From the NCBI GenBank assembly GCA_947472645.1, contig CANJBQ010000032.1:1-37695 (forward strand): a stretch of 37,695 nt of DNA, in the 5' to 3' direction. Shown one piece after another: positions 1 to 7,930 of this stretch; positions within the stretch are counted from its first letter, which is position 1; each line of letters starts with the position of its first letter. The notes under the pieces were generated by a model. That model was not told the DNA's origin, searched no databases, and saw only the letters and a list, made by a program, of their open reading frames with translations. Source of the stretch: Burkholderiaceae bacterium. Lineage in GTDB: Bacteria > Pseudomonadota > Gammaproteobacteria > Burkholderiales > Burkholderiaceae. Position numbers and translations under genes: made by a program.

Positions 1-434
1 CAATGGAGCTCGCTGATGAAGTGCAAAAAGCGCTGCGTAAAAAAACCTATGTCAACTTTTTAGAAAACATGTATGGCAATACCCCAACGAAATGGACCAA
101 TAATCTTAAAGGCGCCGATCGTCTGCGTGTCATTATTAACGCCTTTACAAGGATGCGGTTTTGTTCCGCTAAAGGCGAAATGGACTTTATCAGCAAAGAA
201 GGTGTTGGGTCGGCCCCAAAGAATTTTTATCCTTGGTTCGATGTACCGAACCGAAAAACGGAAAAATATAAAGTGTTCTTTGGACACTGGTCAACCATGG
301 GACTGGTCAAAAGAGAGAATGTGGTTGGACTTGATACGGGTTGCGTATGGGGCGGCAATCTCACGGCGATGTCAATCGGCCCAGCATCAAAAATGATTCA
401 AGTTCCAGGCCTAGCTCGTCACGTCGGATTTTAA
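1..434 (+). CDS. apaH: Diadenosine tetraphosphatase ApaH, 3' part only
   Basis: This is the C-terminal half (about 143 visible residues) of symmetrical Ap4A hydrolase, which cleaves Ap4A into two ADP and limits dinucleoside polyphosphates and Np4-capped RNA. The reading frame is open to the left edge, so the Met at base 3 is probably internal and the true start lies upstream. Family marks are the metal-site motif [10 protein letters not shown] near visible residue 93 and the near-terminal [14 protein letters not shown], both typical of the ApaH branch of calcineurin-like phosphoesterases. The N-terminal metal-binding motifs are outside the window. Its TAA overlaps the stop codon of hemL on the other strand, so the two genes converge with no room for a terminator between them. 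Confidence 0.9.
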   Translation, partial: MELADEVQKALRKKTYVNFLENMYGNTPTKWTNNLKGADRLRVIINAFTRMRFCSAKGEMDFISKEGVGSAPKNFYPWFDVPNRKTEKYKVFFGHWSTMGLVKRENVVGLDTGCVWGGNLTAMSIGPASKMIQVPGLARHVGF

Positions 435-1738
435 ATCTTCGCAAAAGCGACCTTAGTCGCCGCGAGCATTTTTTCAATCACGACACTGTCATGCTGGATC
501 GATAAGAAACCAGCTTCATACGCCGAAGGTGCAAGGTAAACACCCTCATCTAACATCGCATGAAAAAATCGTTTGAACTTCTCAATATCCGATTTAGTAA
601 TGTCATCTAAAGAATGTGGCTTGCTCTTGGCAAAATAAATACCAAACATCCCCCCAACATGATCACTCGCAAAATCATGGCCTGCCTCAATGGCCAGTTG
701 TCCCATGCCAGTAAGTAAAGTTTGGATGTTATTCGATAACTTGTCGTAAAAGCCAGGAACACTGACTAGATTCAAGGTAGTAAGACCTGCGGCAACCGCT
801 AAAGGATTACCCGACAAAGTACCTGCTTGATACACATTACCAATCGGCGCTAATTTTTGCATGATGTCTTTGCGACCACCAAAAGCAGCCATTGGCATAC
901 CGCCACCCATGACTTTACCTAAACACGTAAGGTCAGGTTTGATGCCATGCAAACTTTGTGCGCCACCGAGCGCGACTCTGAAGCCGGTCATCACTTCATC
1001 ATAAATCAGCACTGATCCATATTGAGCCGTCAGATCGCGCATCGCTTTGATAAACTCAGGAGTCATTTGCACGAGATTCATATTGCCGGCAATAGGCTCA
1101 ACAATGAGCGCCGCCACCTGAGGACCAAATTGTTTAAACGCTGCTTGCAACGCTTCTAAATCATTGAAGGGTAAAACCAGTGTATGTTTGACGAGATCTT
1201 GTGGCACGCCACTTGAAGACGGTGCATTGGTGGCAAGATCCATCGTTTGATCAGCAAATGTTAATAGTCCAGATCCTGCTTTTACTAAGAGGCTATCAGC
1301 ATGTCCGTGGTAACAACCTTCGAATTTAATGATGAGGTCACGACCGGTAAAACCACGCGCTAAACGCAACGCACTCATGGTGGCCTCTGTGCCACTCGAA
1401 ACGAGTCTAACCTGTTCAATACTGGGAACAAGCTGAGTGATTTTTTCTGCCATGAGGATTTCTGCTTCGGTAGGTGCTCCAAAGCTAAAACTATTTTCTG
1501 CGGCAAGCTGCACCGCTTTGACCACCTCAGGATGCGCATGACCAACAATCATGGGTCCCCATGAACCAATGCAATCAATATATTCCTTACCCTCTACATC
1601 CCAAAAATAAGCCCCTTTTGCTTTGGCGATAAACCGAGGAGTTCCTCCAACGGACCTAAAAGCTCTGACCGGTGAATTGACGCCACCTGGGGTAGTGATT
1701 TGGGCTCTGTCAAACAAAGATTGATTGGTGTTCATCAT
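431..1738 (-). CDS. hemL: Glutamate-1-semialdehyde 2,1-aminomutase
   Basis: HemL is the PLP enzyme that converts glutamate-1-semialdehyde to 5-aminolevulinate in the C5 route to heme, in the cytoplasm. The 435-residue length is normal. Visible marks are [16 protein letters not shown] (from residue 114), the PLP-ring aspartate in YDEVMTGFR (about residue 247) and the Schiff-base lysine in [12 protein letters not shown] (Lys275). Two Met codons are adjacent at the start and either would serve. It is the last gene of a minus-strand run and starts nine bases after the rubredoxin gene. With hemJ three genes upstream, the run carries two heme-pathway steps. Confidence 0.96.
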   Translation of the reverse strand: MMNTNQSLFDRAQITTPGGVNSPVRAFRSVGGTPRFIAKAKGAYFWDVEGKEYIDCIGSWGPMIVGHAHPEVVKAVQLAAENSFSFGAPTEAEILMAEKITQLVPSIEQVRLVSSGTEATMSALRLARGFTGRDLIIKFEGCYHGHADSLLVKAGSGLLTFADQTMDLATNAPSSSGVPQDLVKHTLVLPFNDLEALQAAFKQFGPQVAALIVEPIAGNMNLVQMTPEFIKAMRDLTAQYGSVLIYDEVMTGFRVALGGAQSLHGIKPDLTCLGKVMGGGMPMAAFGGRKDIMQKLAPIGNVYQAGTLSGNPLAVAAGLTTLNLVSVPGFYDKLSNNIQTLLTGMGQLAIEAGHDFASDHVGGMFGIYFAKSKPHSLDDITKSDIEKFKRFFHAMLDEGVYLAPSAYEAGFLSIQHDSVVIEKMLAATKVAFAKI

Positions 1739-1747
1739 GCTTACTCT

Positions 1748-1918
1748 TTAAATCGCCATCATTTCAAAATCTTCTTTACGCGCCCCACATTCTGGGCAAG
1801 CCCAGTTCGGTGGTACATCAGCCCAAAGCGTTCCCGGTGCAATACCTTCATCTGGTAGTCCAGCTTCTTCTTCGTAGACCCAACCACAAATCAAGCACAT
1901 ATACGTCTTAAATTCCAT
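1748..1918 (-). CDS. Rubredoxin
   Basis: This is a 56-residue one-electron carrier with a single Fe(SCys)4 centre. It was found by translating the gap between hemL and the RNA methyltransferase. The two iron knuckles are MCLICGWVY near residue 7 and WACPECGARKEDFE near residue 39, so all four cysteines are present, with the usual aromatic and acidic residues between. It starts at ATG 1918, preceded by a purine-rich AAAGAGAGAAAAC that can act as ribosome binding site. In betaproteobacteria a rubredoxin often sits beside hemL. The partner reductase or acceptor is not visible here. Confidence 0.93.
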   Translation of the reverse strand: MEFKTYMCLICGWVYEEEAGLPDEGIAPGTLWADVPPNWACPECGARKEDFEMMAI

Positions 1919-1963
1919 GTTTTCTCTCTTTATTCATTAACTGTATTTGATATTGATATTGTA

Positions 1964-3622
1964 TTATTCTTCTGGCACAGGGGTCTGATCAGTTGCTTTT
2001 ACCTGTGGATTTTTTCGAATCTCAAACCGAAATAAACGACATTCAATTGCACCATTAAACAGTGGTGTGCGTTTGGTTTCTTTCATACGCAACTGTCCAG
2101 GCAGACCCATATCCGCTGTCAATACATCAACTTGCCAACCATCAAATTGATCTTTTAAATGCCTACCGTATTGCGCTAAAAACTCGACAAAGACGGGATC
2201 AGAAATGTTTTTTGGCAAAGGATCTCTGGCACCTCTCTGCTTCGGAGCATCGTCACCATCACCACGACCACCTTTAATATCAATCCGCTCACCATATGGG
2301 GGATTAAATAACAGGACCCCAGTTTTTTTCATCTCGCCAAACGGTGATTTGGCAACAAGCGCATCAATCTGCCGAACAATCGGTATGCCAGGTAAGCCAG
2401 CTTTTTGCCAATTACGCTTAGTAATACCAACCATTTGTTCATTAATATCGGATCCAGCAATCCGCAATACCTGTTGTGATTGTGCTTGCATTTGAAGCAC
2501 AGCAAGTTGCTTGAGTATCTCCCAAGTTGAAAGGATGTTTTTTTCTTGGAAAGGCTTTAATCGATGAAAGCCAAATCCTTGAACCACGCTCACTAGATCG
2601 ACTCTAGTAGGCTTATAGGATGGCTCGCGATATATGGGAGACTCTACCTTGATTGGATCGGGTAATGGCTTATTTTTAGGGGAGTTAATCGTCTGCCCTG
2701 AACCCACAGCAACCGGAGCTACCCACGCTGTATTCACTGACGGAGCAGATGTATTTACTGGAGCTTCTTTTGGAGATACTTTTGGAGATACTTTTGGAAT
2801 TATTTTTGGTATGTCTTGTAATGTCTCTTTTGCAACATCTTGATGCGTATCGGTGAATAACAAAATACCAGCTCGTATTGCACCCGGAGGTATTCCTTTG
2901 GCAATTTGCCCCGCCTCAATCAAAAAGGTTCCGCTACCACACATAGGATCAAATAAAGGCATGTCCGCTTGCCATCCAGTCAGTGCCAAGATGCCAGCAG
3001 CAAGGTTTTCTTTGAGAGGTGCTGCGCCTTTTTCATCGCGCCAGCCCCTCTTAAATAAAGCCTCTCCAGAAGTATCTGCATAAATGGTGGCGTGCGTAGC
3101 ATCTAAAAAAGCCATCACGCGAACCTCAGGTGTGGCGGTTTCAATACTCGGTCGCTTACCACTCATTTCACGAAAGCGATCACAGATGGCATCTTTAATC
3201 CGCAAGGTAATAAAGTTAATGCTATTAAGATTGGATTTTTGGGCAGTGACGTCGACTCTTAAGGTCTGTTCGGCGCTAAACCAATCTTCCCAAGTAATCT
3301 TTTTTGTACTGGCATAAATGTCTTCTTCTTTTTTGTAAGGACTATGCATCAATTGCAATAAAACACGACTGGCAATCCTTGAGTGAAGATTGATGGCCAT
3401 GGCTAATTCAAGGCCGCCAGATATCTCTATTCCTCCAGTAGGCTTTGGCGGAGGTTCGCCTGCATAGGCGCTGGAAAAAGTTGCGCAAAGTTGTTGACTA
3501 TCTTGCGCAGACATGCCAAGTCTTGCATGCAATTGACCATCCCTGCAAAGAGAGATGATCTGGGTAAGCTCTTGGTATAAAGGAGCCTCTAAACCCCTCG
3601 GACAAACTACAAAGAATTTCAA
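1964..3622 (-). CDS. THUMP-domain class I SAM-dependent RNA methyltransferase (RlmL/COG0116-like)
   Basis: This is a probable N2-guanine-type RNA methyltransferase of the family that includes the N-terminal part of RlmKL. The exact target base cannot be read from the sequence. The N-terminal THUMP-like region spans roughly residues 70-190, SAM motif I is DPMCGSGTFLIEA (about 225-237) and the catalytic NPPYGER is at 440-446. Between these lies an apparent insertion (about 251-348) rich in Pro, Lys, Ser and Val that includes four PK-type tetrapeptides, and the 552-residue length exceeds what I expect for the family. A second short Pro-rich stretch is at about 52-65. The start codon is TTG, overlapping the hemJ stop as TTGA, which implies translational coupling. 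Confidence 0.85.
   Translation of the reverse strand: MKFFVVCPRGLEAPLYQELTQIISLCRDGQLHARLGMSAQDSQQLCATFSSAYAGEPPPKPTGGIEISGGLELAMAINLHSRIASRVLLQLMHSPYKKEEDIYASTKKITWEDWFSAEQTLRVDVTAQKSNLNSINFITLRIKDAICDRFREMSGKRPSIETATPEVRVMAFLDATHATIYADTSGEALFKRGWRDEKGAAPLKENLAAGILALTGWQADMPLFDPMCGSGTFLIEAGQIAKGIPPGAIRAGILLFTDTHQDVAKETLQDIPKIIPKVSPKVSPKEAPVNTSAPSVNTAWVAPVAVGSGQTINSPKNKPLPDPIKVESPIYREPSYKPTRVDLVSVVQGFGFHRLKPFQEKNILSTWEILKQLAVLQMQAQSQQVLRIAGSDINEQMVGITKRNWQKAGLPGIPIVRQIDALVAKSPFGEMKKTGVLLFNPPYGERIDIKGGRGDGDDAPKQRGARDPLPKNISDPVFVEFLAQYGRHLKDQFDGWQVDVLTADMGLPGQLRMKETKRTPLFNGAIECRLFRFEIRKNPQVKATDQTPVPEE
2767..2814. repeat. 12-bp tandem repeat within the methyltransferase gene
   Basis: Four 12-bp units lie head to tail. 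The first three read CTTTTGGAGATA or a near match (first unit beginning TT, third ending ATTA) and the fourth is degenerate (TTTTTGGTATGT). On the coding (minus) strand they encode the tetrapeptide series PKII-PKVS-PKVS-PKEA (about residues 272-287). Because the unit is a multiple of three, gain or loss of copies keeps the frame. It lies in the inserted, probably disordered segment of the enzyme. Confidence 0.75.
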
Positions 3623-4056
3623 AAGGGTTTTAAAACGACTAAAAGTACGATCAAGGTTAATAAAAGCACTGGTACTTCGTTAAACCATCTAAACCAAATA
3701 TGGGTTTTGGTATTCGTGCCTTTCACAAACTTTTTAATCATGGCGCCACACATGTGGTGATAACCAATCAATATCACAACGAGTAACAACTTGACATGCA
3801 TCCATGCCGTTCCTGGGCTTTTACCAACCCCAAAATACAGCCAAAGGATGAACCCAAAGATCAAAGCACCAATCATCAAAATGTTCATAAAGCGATAGAG
3901 CTTTTGGCTCATCGCAATCAATCTTTCTTGAACGGCGGGATTGGTATCCATGGCTAAGTTCACAAAAATTCGTGGCAAGTAAAAAAGGCCCGCAAACCAG
4001 GATGTGATCAAAATGATATGAAGCACTTTGACGTATTGATAACTCAGCATTTCCAT
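3619..4056 (-). CDS. hemJ: HemJ-like protoporphyrinogen IX oxidase (CopD/UPF0093 membrane protein)
   Basis: This is a 145-residue inner-membrane protein with about four hydrophobic helices. HemJ oxidises protoporphyrinogen IX to protoporphyrin IX, the penultimate heme step, in bacteria lacking HemG and HemY. The family pattern is visible: HIILITSWFAGLFYLPRIF in helix 1 with a conserved His (residue 13), and WMHVKLLLVVILIGYHH with a conserved Lys (residue 89). An AAGGTC ribosome binding site precedes ATG 4056. Its stop overlaps the TTG start of the methyltransferase gene. Sharing a run with hemL supports a heme role. The broader label CopD-family protein remains possible. Confidence 0.8.
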   Translation of the reverse strand: MEMLSYQYVKVLHIILITSWFAGLFYLPRIFVNLAMDTNPAVQERLIAMSQKLYRFMNILMIGALIFGFILWLYFGVGKSPGTAWMHVKLLLVVILIGYHHMCGAMIKKFVKGTNTKTHIWFRWFNEVPVLLLTLIVLLVVLKPF

Positions 4057-4090
4057 AAAAGACCTTAATTTTTTGTTGTTTTATGTTGAT

Positions 4091-5407
4091 TTACGTACGA
4101 ATGGATCCGTCACCCTTGACGATGTACTTTAAAGAGGTTAATCCCTCCAACCCCACTGGACCTCGTGCATGTAGTTTGTCATTAGAAATTCCAATCTCCG
4201 CACCGAGTCCAAACTCAAAACCATCAGCAAATCGTGTGCTGGCATTGTGCATGACGCTCGCACTATCGACCTCTCTCAGGAAGCGCGCCGCCTTAGAAAG
4301 ATTTTCTGTCATGATGGCGTCGGTATGATGACTGCCATAGTGATTAATATGCTCAATCGCTTCATCCATCGACTCTACCGTTTTAATCGATAAAATCGGC
4401 GCTAAATATTCTGTGGTCCAGTCTTCTTCCAAAGCATCTTTCAGGGCACTCATGCCTGCAAATCCGCCTTGCGCAAGAATCGCTTTTGTTTTGCGGCAGA
4501 CTCTGAGCTCTACACCTTTATCTTGATAAATCTTACACAGTGGCAGCAATAGTTGGATGGCTACTTTGGAATGCACTAAAAGAGTTTCCATCGCATTACA
4601 TGGGGAGTAGCGCTGTGTTTTTGCATTGTCACAAACAGTAATCGATTTGGTGATGTCCGCTTCATCATCGACATAGGTATGACAAATTCCGTCAAGATGC
4701 TTAATCATCGGTACGCGACTTTCTGCCATCAGCCTTGCAATCAGACTTTTTCCGCCTCTTGGCACAATCACATCAATGTATTCGGTCATGGTGATCATCG
4801 CCCCAACCGCTGCACGGTCGATGGTTTCAATCACTTGAACACCATCTCTTGGAAGCCCTGCTTTTTCTAGGCTTGCCTGAATCATTTTCGCTAGTGCCGT
4901 ATTTGAGTCAATGGCTTCAGATCCACCTCTTAAAATAGTGGCATTACCTGACTTAATACACAAAGCAGCAGCATCGATCGTGACATTAGGACGTGACTCG
5001 TAAATAATCCCAATCACACCAAGTGGCACGCGCATTTGGCTGACTTCGATACCAGTAGGTCTTTTGACCGATGGCGTGACTTGTCCAATCAGGTCTTGTA
5101 ATGCCACAATTTGCTCAACACCCTGTGCCATGGTTTCAATGACTTTGTCAGAAAGTGCTAAACGATCAATAAAAGCAGCATCATGACCAGCTTCTTTTGC
5201 CCTTTGTAAATCTTTTGCATTGGCTTGCTTTAAGGTTTCTGTCTGACCACGAACCATCTGCGCCATATATAAAAGCGCTTGATTTTTTTGCGCTGTACTT
5301 GCCTTCGCCATAGCTCTTGATGCTATGCGCGCCCGCTTACCTATGGCTAACACCATTTCAGGGACAGAAGATGCTGAATTTTCAACGACGACGTCTGTTA
5401 GAGGCAT
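4091..5407 (-). CDS. proA: Gamma-glutamyl phosphate reductase
   Basis: ProA reduces gamma-glutamyl phosphate with NADPH to glutamate-5-semialdehyde, the second step of proline synthesis. The 438 residues are slightly longer at the N-terminus than E. coli ProA. Marks are [14 protein letters not shown] (about 130-143), IPRGG-type loop [10 protein letters not shown] (about 214) and the catalytic cysteine in [13 protein letters not shown] (Cys270). It heads the minus-strand run ending at hemL. proB is not in the window. A sigma70-like promoter lies just upstream (5452-5480), and AAAGG precedes the ATG at a slightly long spacing. Confidence 0.95.
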   Translation of the reverse strand: MPLTDVVVENSASSVPEMVLAIGKRARIASRAMAKASTAQKNQALLYMAQMVRGQTETLKQANAKDLQRAKEAGHDAAFIDRLALSDKVIETMAQGVEQIVALQDLIGQVTPSVKRPTGIEVSQMRVPLGVIGIIYESRPNVTIDAAALCIKSGNATILRGGSEAIDSNTALAKMIQASLEKAGLPRDGVQVIETIDRAAVGAMITMTEYIDVIVPRGGKSLIARLMAESRVPMIKHLDGICHTYVDDEADITKSITVCDNAKTQRYSPCNAMETLLVHSKVAIQLLLPLCKIYQDKGVELRVCRKTKAILAQGGFAGMSALKDALEEDWTTEYLAPILSIKTVESMDEAIEHINHYGSHHTDAIMTENLSKAARFLREVDSASVMHNASTRFADGFEFGLGAEIGISNDKLHARGPVGLEGLTSLKYIVKGDGSIRT

Positions 5408-5451
5408 GAGAAATTAAAACCTTTATTAGTAATAAACTCAATTTTCCACTA

Positions 5452-5480
5452 TTTATAAGGAAATGACTATTTTTTGAAAA
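5452..5480 (-). promoter_or_regulatory. Candidate sigma70 promoter for proA-hemJ-...-hemL
   Basis: On the minus strand a TTTTCA box (5480-5475) and a TATAAA box (5457-5452) are 17 bases apart, which would start transcription near 5445 and leave a leader of about 38 bases before proA. This would separate the proA run from the holA operon, from which it is now split by the HipB-like segment. The call rests on pattern match only. Confidence 0.4.
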
Positions 5481-5503
5481 TTATTCCCATTCATTTCATT
5501 TTA

Positions 5504-5761
5504 TTAAAGACCGTTTGATTGACGACGCGAGAATTTGCCACATTTTGAAATCTCTAGCTCAAACGTATTCTCATCACTTAGCAATAATGGCTTGAGCGTT
5601 GGACGAGTCGTTGCTTCGAGTTTTTTAGTCACATCAATAGGAAACAAGACAATTGTCCGCGACTCCCAGCAGCTAAGAGCTGGATAGCCAACACCCAAGC
5701 AAAAGTTGAAGAACTCACGAATATGAGCGTTTATATTTCGTACAGTCCAAATATTGTTCAT
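5504..5761 (-). CDS. Hypothetical 85-residue protein divergent from the XRE regulator
   Basis: I do not recognise this ORF. It encodes 85 residues with an aromatic, Cys-containing N-terminal half (REFFNFCLGVGYPALSCW) and a charged C-terminal half, without a signal peptide or clear membrane helix. The start ATG at 5761 has only a weak A-rich upstream stretch and no good Shine-Dalgarno sequence. It reads away from the inverted repeat at 5801-5852, whose minus-strand TATAAT would start transcription near 5802, giving a leader of about 40 bases. It could be a small gene co-controlled with the regulator, a fragment of a decayed gene, or a chance ORF. The 443-base stretch 5408-5850 holds nothing else I can support apart from the proA promoter and the repeat. 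Confidence 0.3.
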   Translation of the reverse strand: MNNIWTVRNINAHIREFFNFCLGVGYPALSCWESRTIVLFPIDVTKKLEATTRPTLKPLLLSDENTFELEISKCGKFSRRQSNGL

Positions 5762-5800
5762 CTTTTTTCTTTTTGATATTGGCAGATGATTTTATCAAAT

Positions 5801-5852
5801 ATGTATCACATTATATACAAAAATTGATTAATTAGTATATAATGTGATACAT
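5801..5852. promoter_or_regulatory. Perfect 18-bp inverted repeat: operator with symmetric divergent promoter
   Basis: The left arm (5801-5818) reads ATGTATCACATTATATAC and the right arm (5835-5852) is its exact reverse complement, separated by 16 A/T-rich bases. The right arm contains TATAAT at 5838-5843 and the first two bases of the XRE gene's ATG. By symmetry the minus strand has TATAAT at 5815-5810. XRE antitoxins of HipB type bind inverted repeats in their own promoter, so this is most simply the operator for the adjacent regulator. Binding there would cover both start sites and the start codon. Confidence 0.75.
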
Positions 5853-6153
5853 GCCAAGTTCTAGCCAACCTATCTTTCCCCACGAAAAAAGGATTCTTTC
5901 CGATTTGGGGGAGCGTATTCGATTAGCTCGTTTGCGAAGAGGTATCTCCGCAAACACCCTTGCCGAAAGATCCTCTATTTCTAGGATGACACTTCACCGG
6001 GCTGAAAAGGGAGCTTCTAATATAACGATTGGGGTTTATATAAGAATCTTTGCTGCACTTCAATTAACAGATGACTTTAAACTTTTAGCAAAAGATGATG
6101 TTTTAGGTAGAAAACTCCAAGACTTAGAGTTAAGAAAAATAAGAGTGCCATAA
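5851..6153 (+). CDS. XRE-family helix-turn-helix regulator, HipB-antitoxin-like
   Basis: This 100-residue protein has one Cro/C1-type HTH domain (about 22-77), with GERIRLARLRRGISANTLAE, SRMTLHRAEKGASNITIGVY and IFAALQL in the expected order. Proteins of this size and pattern are commonly the antitoxin and autorepressor (HipB-like) upstream of a HipA-type kinase toxin. The C-terminal fragment of such a gene follows directly, so this is probably an orphaned antitoxin. No Shine-Dalgarno sequence precedes ATG 5851. A TATAAT ending at 5843 would place the transcript start at or next to the A of this ATG, pointing to leaderless translation. The gene overlaps the inverted repeat that probably serves as its operator. 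Confidence 0.75.
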   Translation: MPSSSQPIFPHEKRILSDLGERIRLARLRRGISANTLAERSSISRMTLHRAEKGASNITIGVYIRIFAALQLTDDFKLLAKDDVLGRKLQDLELRKIRVP

Positions 6154-6184
6154 GCCAAGAACAAATGGACCTTTGGATCAATAG

Positions 6185-6340
6185 GTCCATGTATTACATC
6201 GAACGGAAAGTGGTCAATCTCCAGATTTAGAAAATGTTTTAAGTTCTTCTCCATACTACGAACTGAATAAAGATGAAGCCTTTAAAATCTATCTGGAGAT
6301 TCAATGCGTTGTGAATGATTGGGAGAAGACGGCCCGCTTT
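6185..6340 (+). pseudogene. C-terminal remnant of a hipA-like toxin kinase gene
   Basis: Reading the frame that begins after a TAG at 6182 gives about 50 residues including GQSPDLENVLSSSPYYELNK and DEAFKIYLEIQCVVNDWEKT. This matches the pattern of the HipA C-terminus (a DLE-type segment, then an apolar helix ending VxxW...A). The kinase core and the N-terminal domain are absent and there is no start codon or ribosome binding site, so this is a relic left by a large internal deletion. Its frame runs into the 3' end of holA on the other strand at about 6340. The assignment is by eye and the match is short. Confidence 0.5.
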
Positions 6341-7404
6341 TATTTCAAACTAAAAAGTCCACCAATTCTTCTAAGGCCATCCCAAGGGTCTAGGGGCATA
6401 TCCTTAGCCATCATTCCTTTTGACTGTTTATCCACCTTAGCAATCATCTCTAAAGCCCGATCTATGACCGGAATACTCATCCTCTGAACCACGCCAGGCA
6501 ATAGCTGTTCTCTCTTGCCCCAGATACGTCGTGCTTTTAATAGGGATGGAACATGACCACCAAGAATCGCCTCTTCTTTGAGACTTTTAATGAGCCGAAT
6601 TTCTTCAGATAAAGTCCATACCACCAACACTAAAGCCTCTCCCTCACCTTTGAGGCCATCTAACATTCGATTAATCCTCGCCATGTCTCCGGTGAGAAAG
6701 GCTTCACTCAAATGAAAGACATCATACCGAGCAACGTGCATCACCGCGTCTCGTATCTGCTCTTCAGTGATCTCACCCTGTGGATACAAAAGACCTAGCT
6801 TTTGTATTTCTTGATGGGCTGCAATGAGGTTACCTTCAAACTGATCGACCAAAAACTGAATTGTGCGTTGACCATCCTCACCACTTGGTAATTGTTGCTG
6901 TTGTCTTTTTAAACGATCTTTAATCCAAGCCGGCAAAGCACTTCGATCTAGCTCTTCAATACGAACAGCGAGTCCAACTTCATCGAGAGCCATAAACCAG
7001 GCTGATTTTTGCGTTTGACTGTCTAGTCTTGGTAAATAAATACTCGTGATACTATCTGGGTCAGAAGTACTGTTTTGAGCCAGTTGTTTTGCAAATTGTT
7101 TGAGGGCTTCGGCCCCCTCTCTGCCCGGCTTGCCGGTCGGCATGGTCAGTTCAATATGCTTTTTATCGCCAAATAATGACATGTTTTGATTGCTACTCAA
7201 GAGGCTTTCCCAATCAAACTGGGCATCTTGCATGAGCGTATCGCGTTCAGTAAACCCTTTTTCTTTCACCAACTTTCTGAGTTGGTCTTTAGCTTCCATG
7301 AGTAACAATGGCTCATCCGTGGACAAAATATACAGTTGAGAAAGTGCCCGTTGGCCCTGTTGGACCTGGTTCATGTGGGAGTGGAAAGCATCGATTTTGA
7401 TCAT
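6340..7404 (-). CDS. holA: DNA polymerase III subunit delta
   Basis: HolA is the delta subunit of the clamp loader and opens the beta sliding clamp. The 354-residue length is typical. Features are the N-terminal LYILSTDEPLLLMEAKDQLR (about 25-44), the substrate-like STSDPDSITSIYLPRLD region, RIEELDRSALPAWIKDRLKR, the sensor-like DQFEGNLIAAHQEIQKL (about 188-204) and the C-terminal collar helices. It is nine bases after lptE in the usual leuS-lptE-holA order. proA, which normally follows closely in Burkholderiales, is separated here by about 930 bases carrying the HipB-like gene. Confidence 0.92.
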   Translation of the reverse strand: MIKIDAFHSHMNQVQQGQRALSQLYILSTDEPLLLMEAKDQLRKLVKEKGFTERDTLMQDAQFDWESLLSSNQNMSLFGDKKHIELTMPTGKPGREGAEALKQFAKQLAQNSTSDPDSITSIYLPRLDSQTQKSAWFMALDEVGLAVRIEELDRSALPAWIKDRLKRQQQQLPSGEDGQRTIQFLVDQFEGNLIAAHQEIQKLGLLYPQGEITEEQIRDAVMHVARYDVFHLSEAFLTGDMARINRMLDGLKGEGEALVLVVWTLSEEIRLIKSLKEEAILGGHVPSLLKARRIWGKREQLLPGVVQRMSIPVIDRALEMIAKVDKQSKGMMAKDMPLDPWDGLRRIGGLFSLK

Positions 7405-7413
7405 GAGATCAAA

Positions 7414-7926
7414 TTACTCAATGGTGGATTTTTTGTTGGCTAATGAGCTTAACCGACGAAAAATCTGTACGGTTATATCTTGACGCATATCATTGAACAA
7501 AAAAACCTCTAGATTTTCACCTGCGGAAGGAGAACCTATCGAGAAGTCCATATCCCTGGTCAAAAAGAGTTCTGATAGCCCAATCAGCTCATCACCCTCT
7601 TTATCTTTAACGGTTAATGCCACTTTGACAATCAAACGATAGCCGGAGACATTACCATTGGCATCATACGTTAAGATTTGCTTACCGGTAGTCTCGATAA
7701 TGTTAAGAATTAATTCAGCTTTATCTGGAGTTAGTACGAGGGCAGTATTAGTAAGCCCCGTTTTTAACTGTCGTGACAAGTAAGCTTTTAAGTCGGCCGT
7801 CATAGATCCTGAAACATAAAGCGTCTTATACGGCAAAACCACAGGTCCACGTATCTGAAAACCGCACCCCGTCATCAGCATGAGGCAACCGATAATGATA
7901 CTTCTGCGATAAAGAAGTTTGGACAT
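7414..7926 (-). CDS. lptE: LPS-assembly lipoprotein LptE
   Basis: LptE is the outer-membrane lipoprotein that plugs the LptD barrel and helps place lipopolysaccharide on the cell surface. The 170-residue product has a lipoprotein signal peptide (RRSIIIGCLMLMTGCGFQIRG) whose lipobox predicts lipidation at Cys21. The mature part begins GFQIRGPVVLPYKTLYVSG, which is the family signature, and is otherwise poorly conserved, as expected. It starts four bases after leuS and precedes holA, the standard genomic position of lptE. lptD is not in the window. Confidence 0.9.
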   Translation of the reverse strand: MSKLLYRRSIIIGCLMLMTGCGFQIRGPVVLPYKTLYVSGSMTADLKAYLSRQLKTGLTNTALVLTPDKAELILNIIETTGKQILTYDANGNVSGYRLIVKVALTVKDKEGDELIGLSELFLTRDMDFSIGSPSAGENLEVFLFNDMRQDITVQIFRRLSSLANKKSTIE

Positions 7927-7930
7927 GTCG

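Noticed and set aside
2062..3317. Plus-strand frames opposite the methyltransferase gene.
   Set aside because: They are short antisense frames with no domain similarity, explained by the minus-strand gene.
5510..5600. A plus-strand stretch (DRLIDDARICHILKSLAQTY) considered as a remnant of another gene.
   Set aside because: It has no start codon or ribosome binding site, ends in a stop after about 30 residues, and matches no family I know.
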